A stretch of 20,076 nucleotides of DNA. Origin: a virus. The DNA lies in the IMG/VR virus record IMGVR_UViG_3300044729_002524, positions 1 through 20,076 of that record; one strand, 5' to 3'. Both the position numbers and the translations under genes were made by a program. Under the pieces are notes generated by a model. The model was not told where the DNA came from. It did not search any database and worked only from the letters and a program-made list of their open reading frames with translations. Positions 5,681 to 14,322 of this stretch are shown in pieces. Each line of letters begins with the position of its first letter. The stretch's first letter is position 1.

Positions 5681-7519
5681 ATGTGGCACGAGACAACAAA
5701 ATATAAAAAGAAAACAGAAAACTATAATGAGATTTTTAAACAGCTTCAGGGAGAGTTGGAAGACAAGGAAGCTAAGATAACTCTTTGTAAATTCTTACGC
5801 CAAAATTTATATTTTACTACTTATTTGCTAACAGGTATTAAACTAGCACCTTATCAAGAAATTACTTTGAAAGGAATGTTTAATAGAAATTTTAACATGT
5901 GCGTCTGGGGACGTGGTTGCTCAAAATCTTTTATAGCAAGTGTTTATTGCGTATTGCAGTGCGTCTTTGAACCTAATACAAAAATTTTAATAGCTGGACC
6001 TACTTTTCGTACAGCGAGAGCCATCTTTAATAATATAGAAAAAATGTCCGAAAGTAAAGGCGCAGAATTATTGATGCAGGCTTTTGGCGCCAAAAGTAAA
6101 AGAAATGATTTGTACGAATGGGATATTAACGGCGGGTCGATCAGGGCTATCCCTCTAAGCGGCGAAAAGATTCGCGGTTTTCGAGCTAACATCCTTGTGC
6201 TTGACGAGTTTTTGCTTCTCCCAGAAGAAATTATTAAAAATGTATTAATGCCATTCCTTGTCGCGCCTCAAGACATGAAAAGACGTATTGACGTGCGCGA
6301 AATGGAAGACTTGCTAATCAAAGAAGGCAAAATAAAAGAAGAAGATAGAATGACTTTTGTAAATAACTCGAAGATGATAGCTTTATCTTCCGCTAGTTAT
6401 ACTTTTGAAAATCTTTACAAAACCTACCAAGAGTGGATAACAAAAATTACTTCTCCAGAGAAAGAAGAATCTAGCTATTTTGTTTCTCAGTTAGGGTATG
6501 AGGCTCTACCAGAAGAGATGATAGATAAAACAATTATCGAAGAAGCTCAAGGCGGAGGATCGTCTCACTCCTCCTTCCTTAGAGAGTATTGCGCTCAATT
6601 TACTGACGGCTCAGATAGTTATTTCAGCGCAAAAAAAATGGAACTATGCACTCTCAAAGACGAGTACCCTCATACTTTAATAAAAGGAACTCCTGGCAAG
6701 AAGTATATCGTTGGCATAGACCCTAATATGAGCGACAGCCCAAATGCTGACTATTTTGCTATAGCAGTAATGGAGCTAGACGAAGATACTGGAATTGGAA
6801 TCCTTGTGCATACTTATGCTGGTCTTGGTAATTTAAATAATCATGTCAAATATTTTTCTTACATCATGACTTATTTTAATGTCGTTATGATAGTATGCGA
6901 TAATGCTGGAGCAGATATATTTATTGATACATGTAATCAATCAGAAGTATTTAAAGCTGCAAAAATAAATATAAAAACTATTAATTTTAATTCAGAAGCA
7001 GAAGGTCAAGATCATGAAATGGAATTAAGAAACGCTAAATCCCAATACAATTTATCTGATCATAGGATAGTTTTTAATCAAGTCTTTACGTCTAACTTTA
7101 TAAGAAAAGGTAATGAATATTTGCAAGCTTGCATAGATTACAAAAAAGTACTTTTTGCTTCTAGAGTTTGTTCTAATGATAAATTTTTTGACAATACAAT
7201 CGGCATTGATCTCCCTAAAGATTTAATATTTACAGGAGATAAAGCTGATTGGACTAGTTTAGATTTTATAGAAAATCAAGACGATTACATTTATCAAACT
7301 AAAAAACAATGTGCTTTAGTAGAATATACAACGACCTCTAGAGGAATGCAGAATTTTGATCTGCCGCAGCATTTGAAAAGAGGATCTTCGACGACAAGAG
7401 CAAGAAAAGACAATTATTCTGCGTTTATGTTGGCGAATTGGGGGGTAAAAAACTATAACGAAATAATGAAACAAAGTGTAGAAATTAATACATTTACATT
7501 TACTCCAGTAATGTTTTAG
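5681..7519 (+). CDS. terL: Terminase large subunit (packaging ATPase and nuclease)
   Basis: 612 residues, a usual length. The N-terminal ATPase has a P-loop-like motif WGRGCSKS (76-83), Walker B ILVLDEF (171-177, Asp175 and Glu176) and a coupling motif SSAS (236-239). The C-terminal RNase H-like nuclease has VGIDPN (Asp347) and VCDNAG (Asp407); a third acidic residue lies further on, possibly in the Asp-rich stretch near the C terminus. The enzyme drives DNA into the prohead and cuts it. ATG 5681 follows the nuclease stop by one base with no Shine-Dalgarno, so re-initiation or coupling is likely. Cys80 within the P-loop is a mild variation. Confidence 0.93.
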   Translation: MWHETTKYKKKTENYNEIFKQLQGELEDKEAKITLCKFLRQNLYFTTYLLTGIKLAPYQEITLKGMFNRNFNMCVWGRGCSKSFIASVYCVLQCVFEPNTKILIAGPTFRTARAIFNNIEKMSESKGAELLMQAFGAKSKRNDLYEWDINGGSIRAIPLSGEKIRGFRANILVLDEFLLLPEEIIKNVLMPFLVAPQDMKRRIDVREMEDLLIKEGKIKEEDRMTFVNNSKMIALSSASYTFENLYKTYQEWITKITSPEKEESSYFVSQLGYEALPEEMIDKTIIEEAQGGGSSHSSFLREYCAQFTDGSDSYFSAKKMELCTLKDEYPHTLIKGTPGKKYIVGIDPNMSDSPNADYFAIAVMELDEDTGIGILVHTYAGLGNLNNHVKYFSYIMTYFNVVMIVCDNAGADIFIDTCNQSEVFKAAKINIKTINFNSEAEGQDHEMELRNAKSQYNLSDHRIVFNQVFTSNFIRKGNEYLQACIDYKKVLFASRVCSNDKFFDNTIGIDLPKDLIFTGDKADWTSLDFIENQDDYIYQTKKQCALVEYTTTSRGMQNFDLPQHLKRGSSTTRARKDNYSAFMLANWGVKNYNEIMKQSVEINTFTFTPVMF

Positions 7520-7533
7520 TGTAACCTTATAAT
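7518..7533 (+). promoter_or_regulatory. AGTGTAA element and TATAAT before fibre gene 1
   Basis: AGTGTAA at 7518-7524 recurs before two other genes (10324 and 14673). A TATAAT at 7528-7533 ends only 3 nt before the ATG at 7537, too close to start a transcript that includes this ATG. TGTAAC at 7520-7525 is the better -10 candidate for an 11-nt gap. Promoter function is a guess. Confidence 0.3.
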
Positions 7534-7536
7534 AAC

Positions 7537-8418
7537 ATGGCTAATTTAATTAGAAGAAAACAGATAGATCAGCCAGAGTTTTCTGGGTTTATCGTAGAGG
7601 TAGGAGATAGTAATTACTATCCCTTGTCTTCTAATCCGGTTGGATACGTTAATCAAGCGACACTAAATTCTGCGACAGGCACGCTAAATTCTATTATAAA
7701 TAGTGTTTCTGGAGATTTAGACACAAAAATTCAAAACTCTGGAAGCGCTGCAAATGGTTTCTCCAATGACATAAGCGGAGCTCTTTCGATTCGCCTTTCT
7801 AATACTGGAAATTCCTTATTGGGAGAAATAAACTCTCTTAGCGGCTATACTGTTTCAGTAAGCGGAGCCTTGAATAGTACTATCCTTTCTGGTAGTGGAG
7901 CCGTTAGCACCAAGGTTGATGTAGCGAGTGGATTCTTGAAATCTTATACAGATACAGTTTCTGGATCACTTAATAATCAAATTGCAACTGGATCTAGCGC
8001 CGCGAATGTCAACAATATAGCTAGCGGAAATAATTTTAATTTCAGCGGCACAAAAACTTTTTTATCTCCGATAACTGCTCAAACAATAAATATTAGCGGG
8101 TCTACTAATCCAACTAGCATCTCTATTGTGGCGTCTTCTGGAGTCGTGTCTATAGTCGGAGACAATGGTACTTTTGTTAGTTATTTCGAAACAGGAGCCA
8201 ACGCTTCTTTGTACGCAGTGACTGACTCTAATGGGTTGCCAATGATAGAGCTATTTGATGACTACACTTTAATTTTGGGACATTCAAGTAGACCATCTAT
8301 TATTATTAGCGGGTTGTCTGGGTATGTTTTGTTGCCAAGTCTGCCAACTCAAACGCAAACAGGAGGCCTGCCTAACGGCACTATTTTTAGAAGTGGAAAA
8401 CATTTAATGATTTTATAA
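7537..8418 (+). CDS. Fibre-like virion protein, paralogue 1
   Basis: 293 residues. The N terminus (MANLIRRKQIDQPEFSGF) is nearly shared with the protein at 14689, so the two are paralogues with a common anchoring module. Residues about 45-165 repeat a pattern of 'VSG/SSG plus a short helix-like stretch', suggesting a trimeric stalk of coiled-coil or beta-helical type. The C terminus (GGLPNGTIFRSGKHLMIL) recalls a short beta motif that ends many phage fibre proteins. It is probably a virion fibre or appendage subunit. The gene stands between TerL and the portal, an unusual place for a fibre, and may have been inserted there. The start is fixed by the shared MANL terminus. No ribosome binding site is seen. 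Confidence 0.65.
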   Translation: MANLIRRKQIDQPEFSGFIVEVGDSNYYPLSSNPVGYVNQATLNSATGTLNSIINSVSGDLDTKIQNSGSAANGFSNDISGALSIRLSNTGNSLLGEINSLSGYTVSVSGALNSTILSGSGAVSTKVDVASGFLKSYTDTVSGSLNNQIATGSSAANVNNIASGNNFNFSGTKTFLSPITAQTINISGSTNPTSISIVASSGVVSIVGDNGTFVSYFETGANASLYAVTDSNGLPMIELFDDYTLILGHSSRPSIIISGLSGYVLLPSLPTQTQTGGLPNGTIFRSGKHLMIL

Positions 8419-8419
8419 C

Positions 8420-10330
8420 ATGAGAAAGCCAAAGATTCAAGAAATCAAACCAATGATGACTGCTTACGCAGCTTCTGCCGACAATGCTCCCCTCAAGGTT
8501 CGCAGAAATATTGCTGGCGACATTGAGAGAACAGATAGGTTTTACAATATCGATTATGGGCTAGTACCATTTAAGTATTCTAATAACGTACAAAATAAAA
8601 GTAGTCTTAACGTTAGAGATGCTGTGATTCTATGCCAAAAAGCTTATTATAATTTTTCTTCTTTTAGAAATGTTATTGACCTCATGACAGAGTTTTCTTG
8701 TAGTAAAATTTATTTTACTGGAGGCAATAAAAAAGCTAGAGATTTTCTGGAAGCTTTATTCAAAAAAATTAACATTGATAATTTTATAGACAAATTCTTT
8801 AGAGAGTATTATCGATCTGGTAATGTTTTTATTTACAGATTTGATTATAAAGTAAACCCTGAAGACGTATCTAAAATAACTCAGGTATTTGGATCGAGCT
8901 CTATTTCTGCTGCTAGCAAATTAGAATTGCCATCTAAATACATGATTTTAAATCCAGCTGATATTCAATACGGAGGGAATATTTCATTTGTTGGTGGTAA
9001 TTATTACAAAATTCTTACAGATTATGAGCTGCAAAGATTACGCACTCCGACCACCGATGAAGATAGAGAAGTATTGAAAAGCTTAAGCGAAAGTAACAAA
9101 CTAAACTTACAAAAGAAAAGCTTTTCTGGAGCTGGAGCTTACATTACAATTCCTTTAGATACAGAACAAGTGTCTGCCGTCTTTTACAAAAAACAAGATT
9201 ACGAACCTTTCTCTGTTCCTATGGGCTTCCCGGTATTGGAAGATATTAACTGGAAGCAGGAAATGAAAAAAATGGACATGGCCCTCACAAGGACAACTCA
9301 ACAAGCTGTTCTTTTGATTACTATGGGCTCTGAATTAAAAAGCGGTGCTTTGAATATTAATCAAAAAAATATCGAAGCGATGCAAACTCTTTTCCAGAAT
9401 CAGTCGGTAGGAAAAGTTTTAGTTTCTGATTTTACTACTAAAGCTCAATTTATTATTCCGGATATCGCTAGCATTCTAGATCCTAAAAAATATGAAATAG
9501 TAAATACAGATATCCAGCAGGGTTTAAATAATATTTTAGTTGGAGAGGAAAAGTTTTCGAGTTCGAGCATCAAAGCAAATATCTTTTTCCAAAGACTAGA
9601 ACAAGGTAGGCAAGCTTTCTTAAACGACTTCATGATGCCAGAAGTAAAGAGACTTTGCAAAAATTTAGGTTTTAAAAACTTTCCTACTCCTCATTTTCAA
9701 AAAATAGACATTCAAGACGATTCTGTTTGGAACAGGGTTTCTGCTCAGCTAGTACAGCTTGGCGTTTTGACTGCGGAGGAAGGTCTGGAAGCGATACAGA
9801 CTGGAAGGCTACCAGACCCAGAAGAGTCTTTAGAGTCTCAAAGGAAGTTCAAAGCATTCAAAGAAGAGGGGTTGTACGCTCCAGTCGCAACGGGAGGGGC
9901 TGGAGCTGCGCCTTTGAATACTGGAAGGCCTACGGGATCAAGTTCTCCTCAATCTAGGAAAAGCGTGTCTCCTGCTGGAGCAGGGAAAAAGACTCCAGCT
10001 ATAGCTTCTTATTCAATGAAAGGAATATCTCAAACTTTTAAGGAATACGAAATACTTTGCGCTAAAGTAGAAGAGTTTCTCCGGAACAAGCACAAGAAAA
10101 AATCTTTGAATAAAGAGCAAAAAGCTATAGCAGAACAAATAGCTAAAAATATTATAATTAATGAAGAAAAAACTAATTGGGATTATTCTATAAAAGCTTA
10201 TACTGAAGGAGAAAAGCAAGACGATCCAAAGAAAATGGTTAAGCTGTTGGAGATAGCAGAAGAGCATAACATTGACATTTTTTCAGCAGCTTTATTGAAT
10301 TTAAGTCAGGCTTTTCAAGAAAAAGTGTAA
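8420..10330 (+). CDS. Portal protein
   Basis: 636 residues. The body (about 60-490) fits a phage portal: an early helical part with a YRSGNVFIYR stretch (131-140), then a long alpha/beta clip-stem region with MGFPVLEDINWKQEMKKMD (268-286). The end is the conserved LGVLTAEEGLEAIQTGRLPD (447-466) typical of portal C termini. The ring forms the vertex through which TerL pumps DNA. Residues about 495-525 are a Gly/Ser/Pro-rich linker, and 530-636 form an additional charged helical tail not usual in the core fold. This tail may contact the scaffold or the neighbour encoded next. ATG 8420 follows the preceding stop by one base, with no Shine-Dalgarno. Confidence 0.85.
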   Translation: MRKPKIQEIKPMMTAYAASADNAPLKVRRNIAGDIERTDRFYNIDYGLVPFKYSNNVQNKSSLNVRDAVILCQKAYYNFSSFRNVIDLMTEFSCSKIYFTGGNKKARDFLEALFKKINIDNFIDKFFREYYRSGNVFIYRFDYKVNPEDVSKITQVFGSSSISAASKLELPSKYMILNPADIQYGGNISFVGGNYYKILTDYELQRLRTPTTDEDREVLKSLSESNKLNLQKKSFSGAGAYITIPLDTEQVSAVFYKKQDYEPFSVPMGFPVLEDINWKQEMKKMDMALTRTTQQAVLLITMGSELKSGALNINQKNIEAMQTLFQNQSVGKVLVSDFTTKAQFIIPDIASILDPKKYEIVNTDIQQGLNNILVGEEKFSSSSIKANIFFQRLEQGRQAFLNDFMMPEVKRLCKNLGFKNFPTPHFQKIDIQDDSVWNRVSAQLVQLGVLTAEEGLEAIQTGRLPDPEESLESQRKFKAFKEEGLYAPVATGGAGAAPLNTGRPTGSSSPQSRKSVSPAGAGKKTPAIASYSMKGISQTFKEYEILCAKVEEFLRNKHKKKSLNKEQKAIAEQIAKNIIINEEKTNWDYSIKAYTEGEKQDDPKKMVKLLEIAEEHNIDIFSAALLNLSQAFQEKV

Positions 10331-10340
10331 TATTTATTAT
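10324..10340 (+). promoter_or_regulatory. AGTGTAA element and TATTAT box
   Basis: AGTGTAA at 10324-10330 overlaps the portal stop. TATTAT at 10335-10340 ends 8 nt before the ATG at 10349, near the spacing seen at phoH and the zinc-ribbon gene. There is no Shine-Dalgarno sequence. In AT-rich DNA such boxes arise by chance, so this is tentative. Confidence 0.3.
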
Positions 10341-10348
10341 ATCGCAAA

Positions 10349-11023
10349 ATGAATTTTGAAATGAAAAATAAAAATTTAACAAAAGCTATTAATCAAAATG
10401 AGTTTTGCGTTGATTTTCTCGATCAAAATACTATAAAAGAAATAGTGCGCGAAGAGTCGACCGCAGATCGGTTTGAAATAGAAATAGAAGCTAAAAGGCC
10501 TGGACGCAAAGGGGCCGCACAAACACCATCCGCGCCATCAGAAAGAAAAAGTGGATCTTCTAAAAACAAGCCGGGCTCTGCTGGAGAAAAGGGTTCTGGA
10601 GCAATTGATTTTTCAGCTAAAGTCGTAGAGAGTTTAAAAAATAAAGTCAAAGAGCACAATTCCAAGCATTCTAGAAAAGTAAGCTTATCTCAATTAAAAA
10701 AAGTTTATCGTAGAGGAGCCGGAGCATTTAGCACTAGCCATAGGCCAGGCATGACACGAGGCCAATGGGCGATGGCAAGAGTAAATATGTTTTTGAGAAT
10801 GATGGGCGGTGGTAAAGTCAAGGACTCTTACAGGAAAGCAGATCAAGATGTCGCAAAAGGTTCTGCTAATTTCATAGATGTGTCAGACTCTTGGGAGCCA
10901 GAGGATCAAGATGTGGCTCAATCCATGATTGACATGGAATCTATCGGAGATTTTGATTTCGAAAACGCAGATGAGCTTTATTTAGAAGATGATTCTGATT
11001 CTGTAAAATGGTACACAATTTAA
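10349..11023 (+). CDS. Conserved phage protein with QWAxARVN motif, unknown role
   Basis: 224 residues. The N-terminal 90 residues are variable, basic and Gly/Ser/Lys-rich. Residues 91-152 form the recognisable part: a charged helix, then VSLSQLKKVYRRGAGAF, SHRPG, and RGQWAMARVNMFLRMM. I recall this string from many phage structural or virion-associated proteins of unknown function (DUF5824-like), sometimes fused to others. The C terminus is acidic (many Asp/Glu) and could bind capsid or DNA-mimicking partners. It lies between the portal and the protease-scaffold gene, so a head-assembly role is likely. No catalytic motif is seen. Confidence 0.65.
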   Translation: MNFEMKNKNLTKAINQNEFCVDFLDQNTIKEIVREESTADRFEIEIEAKRPGRKGAAQTPSAPSERKSGSSKNKPGSAGEKGSGAIDFSAKVVESLKNKVKEHNSKHSRKVSLSQLKKVYRRGAGAFSTSHRPGMTRGQWAMARVNMFLRMMGGGKVKDSYRKADQDVAKGSANFIDVSDSWEPEDQDVAQSMIDMESIGDFDFENADELYLEDDSDSVKWYTI

Positions 11024-11025
11024 TT

Positions 11026-12462
11026 ATGAATTTTAAATATACTTCTACATTTAGTTCTGTTCTAAGACCTTTGGTTTCAGAAGAGAAGGACAAGTATTTA
11101 GCTTTAGCATCTTTAATGCAAGTCGGGAATTTTATTCCTGATATTGATACAGAGAAAAACATAGATTTATTGCCTGTCGCTTTTAACGCTGCCGTAGTTA
11201 ACAGAGTCAATAAAAATGGTGATGTCATAGACACTGACACAGCTATAGCTTCTTATAAAGATTTCATTAATAAGCCAATCAATATCGAACACAATAGAGA
11301 AAAAATTGTTGGAGTAATTTTAACTGCTGGTTTTAGCGAGTTTGGATCAGACGCTTCGCTCTCAGAAGACCAAGTCAAAGATTTCAAAAAACCTTTTAAT
11401 ATAACCCTCGGTGGCGTAATTTGGAAAATATCTAACCCTGATCTCGCTAATAAGATTGAAGACTCTAGCGATGCTACTAGTGATAAATATCAATCAGTAA
11501 GCGCGAGCTGGGAGCTTGGCTTTAACGATTATAATGTCGTGATGATTGATGGAGAATCTAAAAACATAGAAGACGGATCTACTATTTCTGACGCAAGCGA
11601 AATCGAATCTATTAAAAATAACCTTAGAGCCTTCGGTGGGTCAGGCAAAGTAAATCAAAGAAAATTTGTTTATAGAAAAGTTATTGGTAATGTTGTTCCT
11701 TTGGGAGTAGGCTTAACTGAAACTCCTGCGGCTGATGTAAAAGGTATCGCAACAGTAAAATCAGAAGCTTCTATGGAAATTAAAGAAAAAAATATTTCTA
11801 GTATTGATAATTTAAATGTAAATACAGATAACGATAATAAAGTTATGAAAATTCAAAGCGTCAAAGATATTACTGATGAGAGTTTGAAGCAAGTAACAGC
11901 TTCTCAAATCTCTGATCTCATTGAACAAGAGCTTAAAATAGCTTCTGAAAAGTATACCGCTGAAAAAGCCGTCGTTGAGCAGTCTTTGAAAGACGCTAAT
12001 GAGAAATATAATACTTTATCAGTCGCCCAAGATTCTCTTCAGAAAGAAATCGCTGCTCTTAAGGCCTCGCTTGAGGCTGTCGAGTCCGAGAAAAAAGCTA
12101 TTTTAGCTAACGAGAAATTCAACGAGAGAATGAACGCTTTTGATAGCGAATACGAACTAGACAGCGAAACTAGACAAGTCCTAGCTTCTGATATCGCTGG
12201 TCTTGATGACGATTCTTTTGCTGCTTATAAAAATAAGATGGCAGTATTCATGAAGAGCAAAAAGAAGAACGGCAAAGAGAAAGAGGAGCAGAAGGAAGAC
12301 TCTAAGGAGTCTAAAGCTTCTGTAACTCAAATTGTAGAAGATGTCGCTGATAAAGCCGAAAAGCAAGTTGTTAATATTCCAATGACTTCTTCAGCTTCAG
12401 AAGACTCTTTCTTCAATAAATATAAACAAGCTTTTGACTATGATGGATTCATAGTTAGATAA
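11026..12462 (+). CDS. Prohead protease fused to scaffold domain
   Basis: 478 residues from ATG 11026, two bases after the previous stop. An upstream in-frame ATG at 11008 would add six residues and overlap the previous gene. Residues about 30-240 look like a phage prohead serine protease. A candidate catalytic His is H89 (INIEHNREKIVGVI) and a candidate Ser is S157 or S159 (YQSVSASWELG), in the order and spacing usual for capsid maturation proteases. Residues about 285-375 are a strong coiled coil. The Lys/Glu-rich region at 410-430 and the acidic tail complete a scaffold-like half. The protein probably templates the prohead and then degrades the scaffold. Fusions of this type are known in several phages. 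Confidence 0.72.
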   Translation: MNFKYTSTFSSVLRPLVSEEKDKYLALASLMQVGNFIPDIDTEKNIDLLPVAFNAAVVNRVNKNGDVIDTDTAIASYKDFINKPINIEHNREKIVGVILTAGFSEFGSDASLSEDQVKDFKKPFNITLGGVIWKISNPDLANKIEDSSDATSDKYQSVSASWELGFNDYNVVMIDGESKNIEDGSTISDASEIESIKNNLRAFGGSGKVNQRKFVYRKVIGNVVPLGVGLTETPAADVKGIATVKSEASMEIKEKNISSIDNLNVNTDNDNKVMKIQSVKDITDESLKQVTASQISDLIEQELKIASEKYTAEKAVVEQSLKDANEKYNTLSVAQDSLQKEIAALKASLEAVESEKKAILANEKFNERMNAFDSEYELDSETRQVLASDIAGLDDDSFAAYKNKMAVFMKSKKKNGKEKEEQKEDSKESKASVTQIVEDVADKAEKQVVNIPMTSSASEDSFFNKYKQAFDYDGFIVR

Positions 12463-12474
12463 AACAAAAAACAT

Positions 12475-12486
12475 TATAATAAAGGA
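12475..12486 (+). promoter_or_regulatory. TATAAT and ribosome binding site before the decoration gene
   Basis: TATAAT at 12475-12480 abuts AAAGGA at 12481-12486, which ends 6 nt before the ATG at 12493. The AAAGGA is a good Shine-Dalgarno. The TATAAT could be a -10 only if the transcript began inside or after the Shine-Dalgarno, so it may be decorative AT-richness. The same pair recurs before the capsid gene. Confidence 0.5.
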
Positions 12487-12492
12487 TAAAAT

Positions 12493-13077
12493 ATGGCTTA
12501 CAAATTAAGACCTTTCAGAGATTATGATGAACACGATGTACTAAATCTGTTCTCATACGACACAACTGGTTTGAACGCTGGTTCGATTAACATCACCAAG
12601 GGAAGCTTGGTCAAGATCGCTACCGGATGGAAGAACTACGACTCAGGCGTTGACCTTGGCGGTGGAATAGAATTCATCGGAGGAGCCGGAACGCTGCAGC
12701 CCACTAACGTTGTTTCCCAACGTTATGGAGTAACCGCTAAAGTTGTAGTCAGTACTACTGGCGAAACTCCAATCGGTATGACACTTTTCGACGTTAGAGA
12801 CGCCGATGAGAATGGTGAACTTCTCAAGTATTACCCCCGCAAGGCTGCTGAGATGCAAGCCGTAATTCCTGGACAAGCTGTCCCAGTCGTTACCCGTGGT
12901 GTTTTCTTGGTGCAAGGCGTTCTTGGATCTCCTTCTGCTGGCGGAACCGCTTACGCTGGTGGAACAGGCCAAATTACTTCTTCTACCGGATCTGCCGGAA
13001 TTGCTAACGTTGCTATCGGTAAGTTCCTCGGACCTGCTGATACAAACGGCGAAACCCTCGTTAAATTGGCCCTATAA
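12493..13077 (+). CDS. Probable capsid decoration (head-stabilising) protein
   Basis: 194 residues, rich in Gly, Ala, Thr and Val with beta-strand character. A long Gly/Ser/Thr-rich loop lies at about 146-172. Its place between the scaffold-protease and the major capsid gene, and its strong AAAGGA site, fit a decoration protein made in large amounts, like the lambda gpD position. I see no family signature, so the assignment rests on order and composition. Codon choice is richer in C-ending codons (AAC, ATC, TTC) than in genes such as the portal, as expected for high expression. A minor head protein is the alternative. Confidence 0.55.
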   Translation: MAYKLRPFRDYDEHDVLNLFSYDTTGLNAGSINITKGSLVKIATGWKNYDSGVDLGGGIEFIGGAGTLQPTNVVSQRYGVTAKVVVSTTGETPIGMTLFDVRDADENGELLKYYPRKAAEMQAVIPGQAVPVVTRGVFLVQGVLGSPSAGGTAYAGGTGQITSSTGSAGIANVAIGKFLGPADTNGETLVKLAL

Positions 13078-13086
13078 TATAAAGGA
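13073..13086 (+). promoter_or_regulatory. TATAAT and ribosome binding site before the capsid gene
   Basis: TATAAT at 13073-13078 overlaps the end of the decoration gene. AAAGGA at 13081-13086 ends 5 nt before the ATG at 13092. The layout repeats that at 12475-12486, so both highly expressed virion genes share one leader design. Confidence 0.55.
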
Positions 13087-13091
13087 TTAAC

Positions 13092-14237
13092 ATGAGAATT
13101 AAATTAAAAAATACCCCCGAGCAAGTCGAGCTAATCAAGGCTCTTGGCTCAAAAAATAGATTGGTTGCCGCAGAGGCTTCTGAAGCTTTTGCAGCTTTCC
13201 TTGGCCCTGTCATTCAAAGAGTAATCTTGCAAGCTGGCACAGCCGCTTCTGTTTATACTGACGCTCCATTTGACGAGAATGACTCGCCAAGTTATCCTCT
13301 TGATCTTTATTATCAAGAGCTTAATAATGGTTTCGTTAGCGTTTATTCACAAACTCTTGCTGGTGGTTTGCCTTCAGCTCAAGATGTTTCTGCTGTTCAA
13401 GAGATAAAAATTGCTACTTATCGTTTAGATAGTGCTGTTTCAATCAATAAGAGATATGCTCGCCAAGCTCGCTTGGACATTATCGCTAAATTGGTTGAGC
13501 GTATGTCTCAAGAAGTTTTAATTAAACAAGAGCGTAATGCTTGGGCCGTCATGCTCAAGGCTCTTGGCGAAGCTTCTACTACTCCTTCCGGTGGGTCTGC
13601 TCTCAAGCATTACATCGCTGCCGGGACCGCTGGGCAATTCAAGCTAGACGATCTCAACAAGTTGATGACTCGCGTCAAGAGAATCAACGAGTCTTGGGCT
13701 GGTGGTACTCCTGCTGATCCATATAGCACTGGCTTGACTGATCTTTACGTCTCTCCTGAGATTAAGGAAAGGATTCGTGCTTTTGCTTATAACCCATTGA
13801 ACACTGTTGCTGGTGTTAGAACTATCGGTGGTGCATCAGACACAAGCACCGAAAGCGCTATCGCTCTTCCTGACGGAATGAGAGAAGAGATCTATCGCAA
13901 TGCTGGTATGCAAGAGATCTATGGTGTAAATATCATTGAGTTGATTGAGCTTGGTCTTTCTAAGAAATACAACATTCTCTTTGATTCTTACATCTCTGAG
14001 ACCGCCACTCTTGGTCAGGCTTTCAATCCTGCGACCTACCAAATTCTAGTCGGTGTTGACAACACTAAGGGAGCTTTGATTCGCGCTGTTGCTACAAGCT
14101 CTGAAACCGGAAGCCAATTCAACGTACAACCAGACGATCAATTCTTGCAAAGAAGCGATAAGGCTGGATTCTACGGTTCGTTGGAAGAGGGCCGCATCTG
14201 TATTGATGCTCGTGCTCTATCTGGTATTATTGTTTAA
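13092..14237 (+). CDS. Major capsid protein (HK97-fold candidate)
   Basis: 381 residues, a normal size for an HK97-type capsid protein without a delta domain. The N terminus is helical and charged, then the protein is mixed alpha/beta with no catalytic or membrane motif. Support comes from its position after protease-scaffold and decoration genes, the strong AAAGGA site, high-expression codon use and an efficient terminator directly after. Residues about 115-150 (YRLDSAVSINKRYARQARLDIIAKLVERMSQE) resemble the long spine helix region. I recognise no closer family, so the fold is inferred. No separate head-maturation cut site can be read by eye. Confidence 0.78.
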   Translation: MRIKLKNTPEQVELIKALGSKNRLVAAEASEAFAAFLGPVIQRVILQAGTAASVYTDAPFDENDSPSYPLDLYYQELNNGFVSVYSQTLAGGLPSAQDVSAVQEIKIATYRLDSAVSINKRYARQARLDIIAKLVERMSQEVLIKQERNAWAVMLKALGEASTTPSGGSALKHYIAAGTAGQFKLDDLNKLMTRVKRINESWAGGTPADPYSTGLTDLYVSPEIKERIRAFAYNPLNTVAGVRTIGGASDTSTESAIALPDGMREEIYRNAGMQEIYGVNIIELIELGLSKKYNILFDSYISETATLGQAFNPATYQILVGVDNTKGALIRAVATSSETGSQFNVQPDDQFLQRSDKAGFYGSLEEGRICIDARALSGIIV

Positions 14238-14253
14238 TAAATTCAGTTACAAT

Positions 14254-14286
14254 AAAACCCGCTGGGGAAACCTAGCGGGTTTTTTA
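14254..14286 (+). terminator. Strong terminator after the capsid gene
   Basis: AAAACCCGCT (14254-14263) pairs perfectly with AGCGGGTTTT (14274-14283). Inner pairs G-U, G-C and G-C close a GAAA tetraloop at 14267-14270, giving a 13-bp stem. A T-run continues to about 14285. It ends the TerL-to-capsid block. Confidence 0.93.
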
Positions 14287-14287
14287 T

Positions 14288-14316
14288 TTGATATATTCGT
14301 TTAATTAAGTTATAAT
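14288..14316 (+). promoter_or_regulatory. Promoter with start at or beside the ATG
   Basis: TTGATA at 14288-14293 and TATAAT at 14311-14316 are 17 bp apart, matching the consensus at 11 of 12 positions. The ATG at 14323 is 6 nt after the -10, so transcription would begin on or within a base or two of it. This is the clearest leaderless-type arrangement in the window, and it restarts transcription just after the capsid terminator. Confidence 0.72.
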
Positions 14317-14322
14317 TTTTAT

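Noticed and set aside
14238-14322. ORF continuing past the capsid stop (14089-14304)
   Set aside because: It reads through the terminator in another frame and overlaps the capsid gene; no start signal or conserved content.
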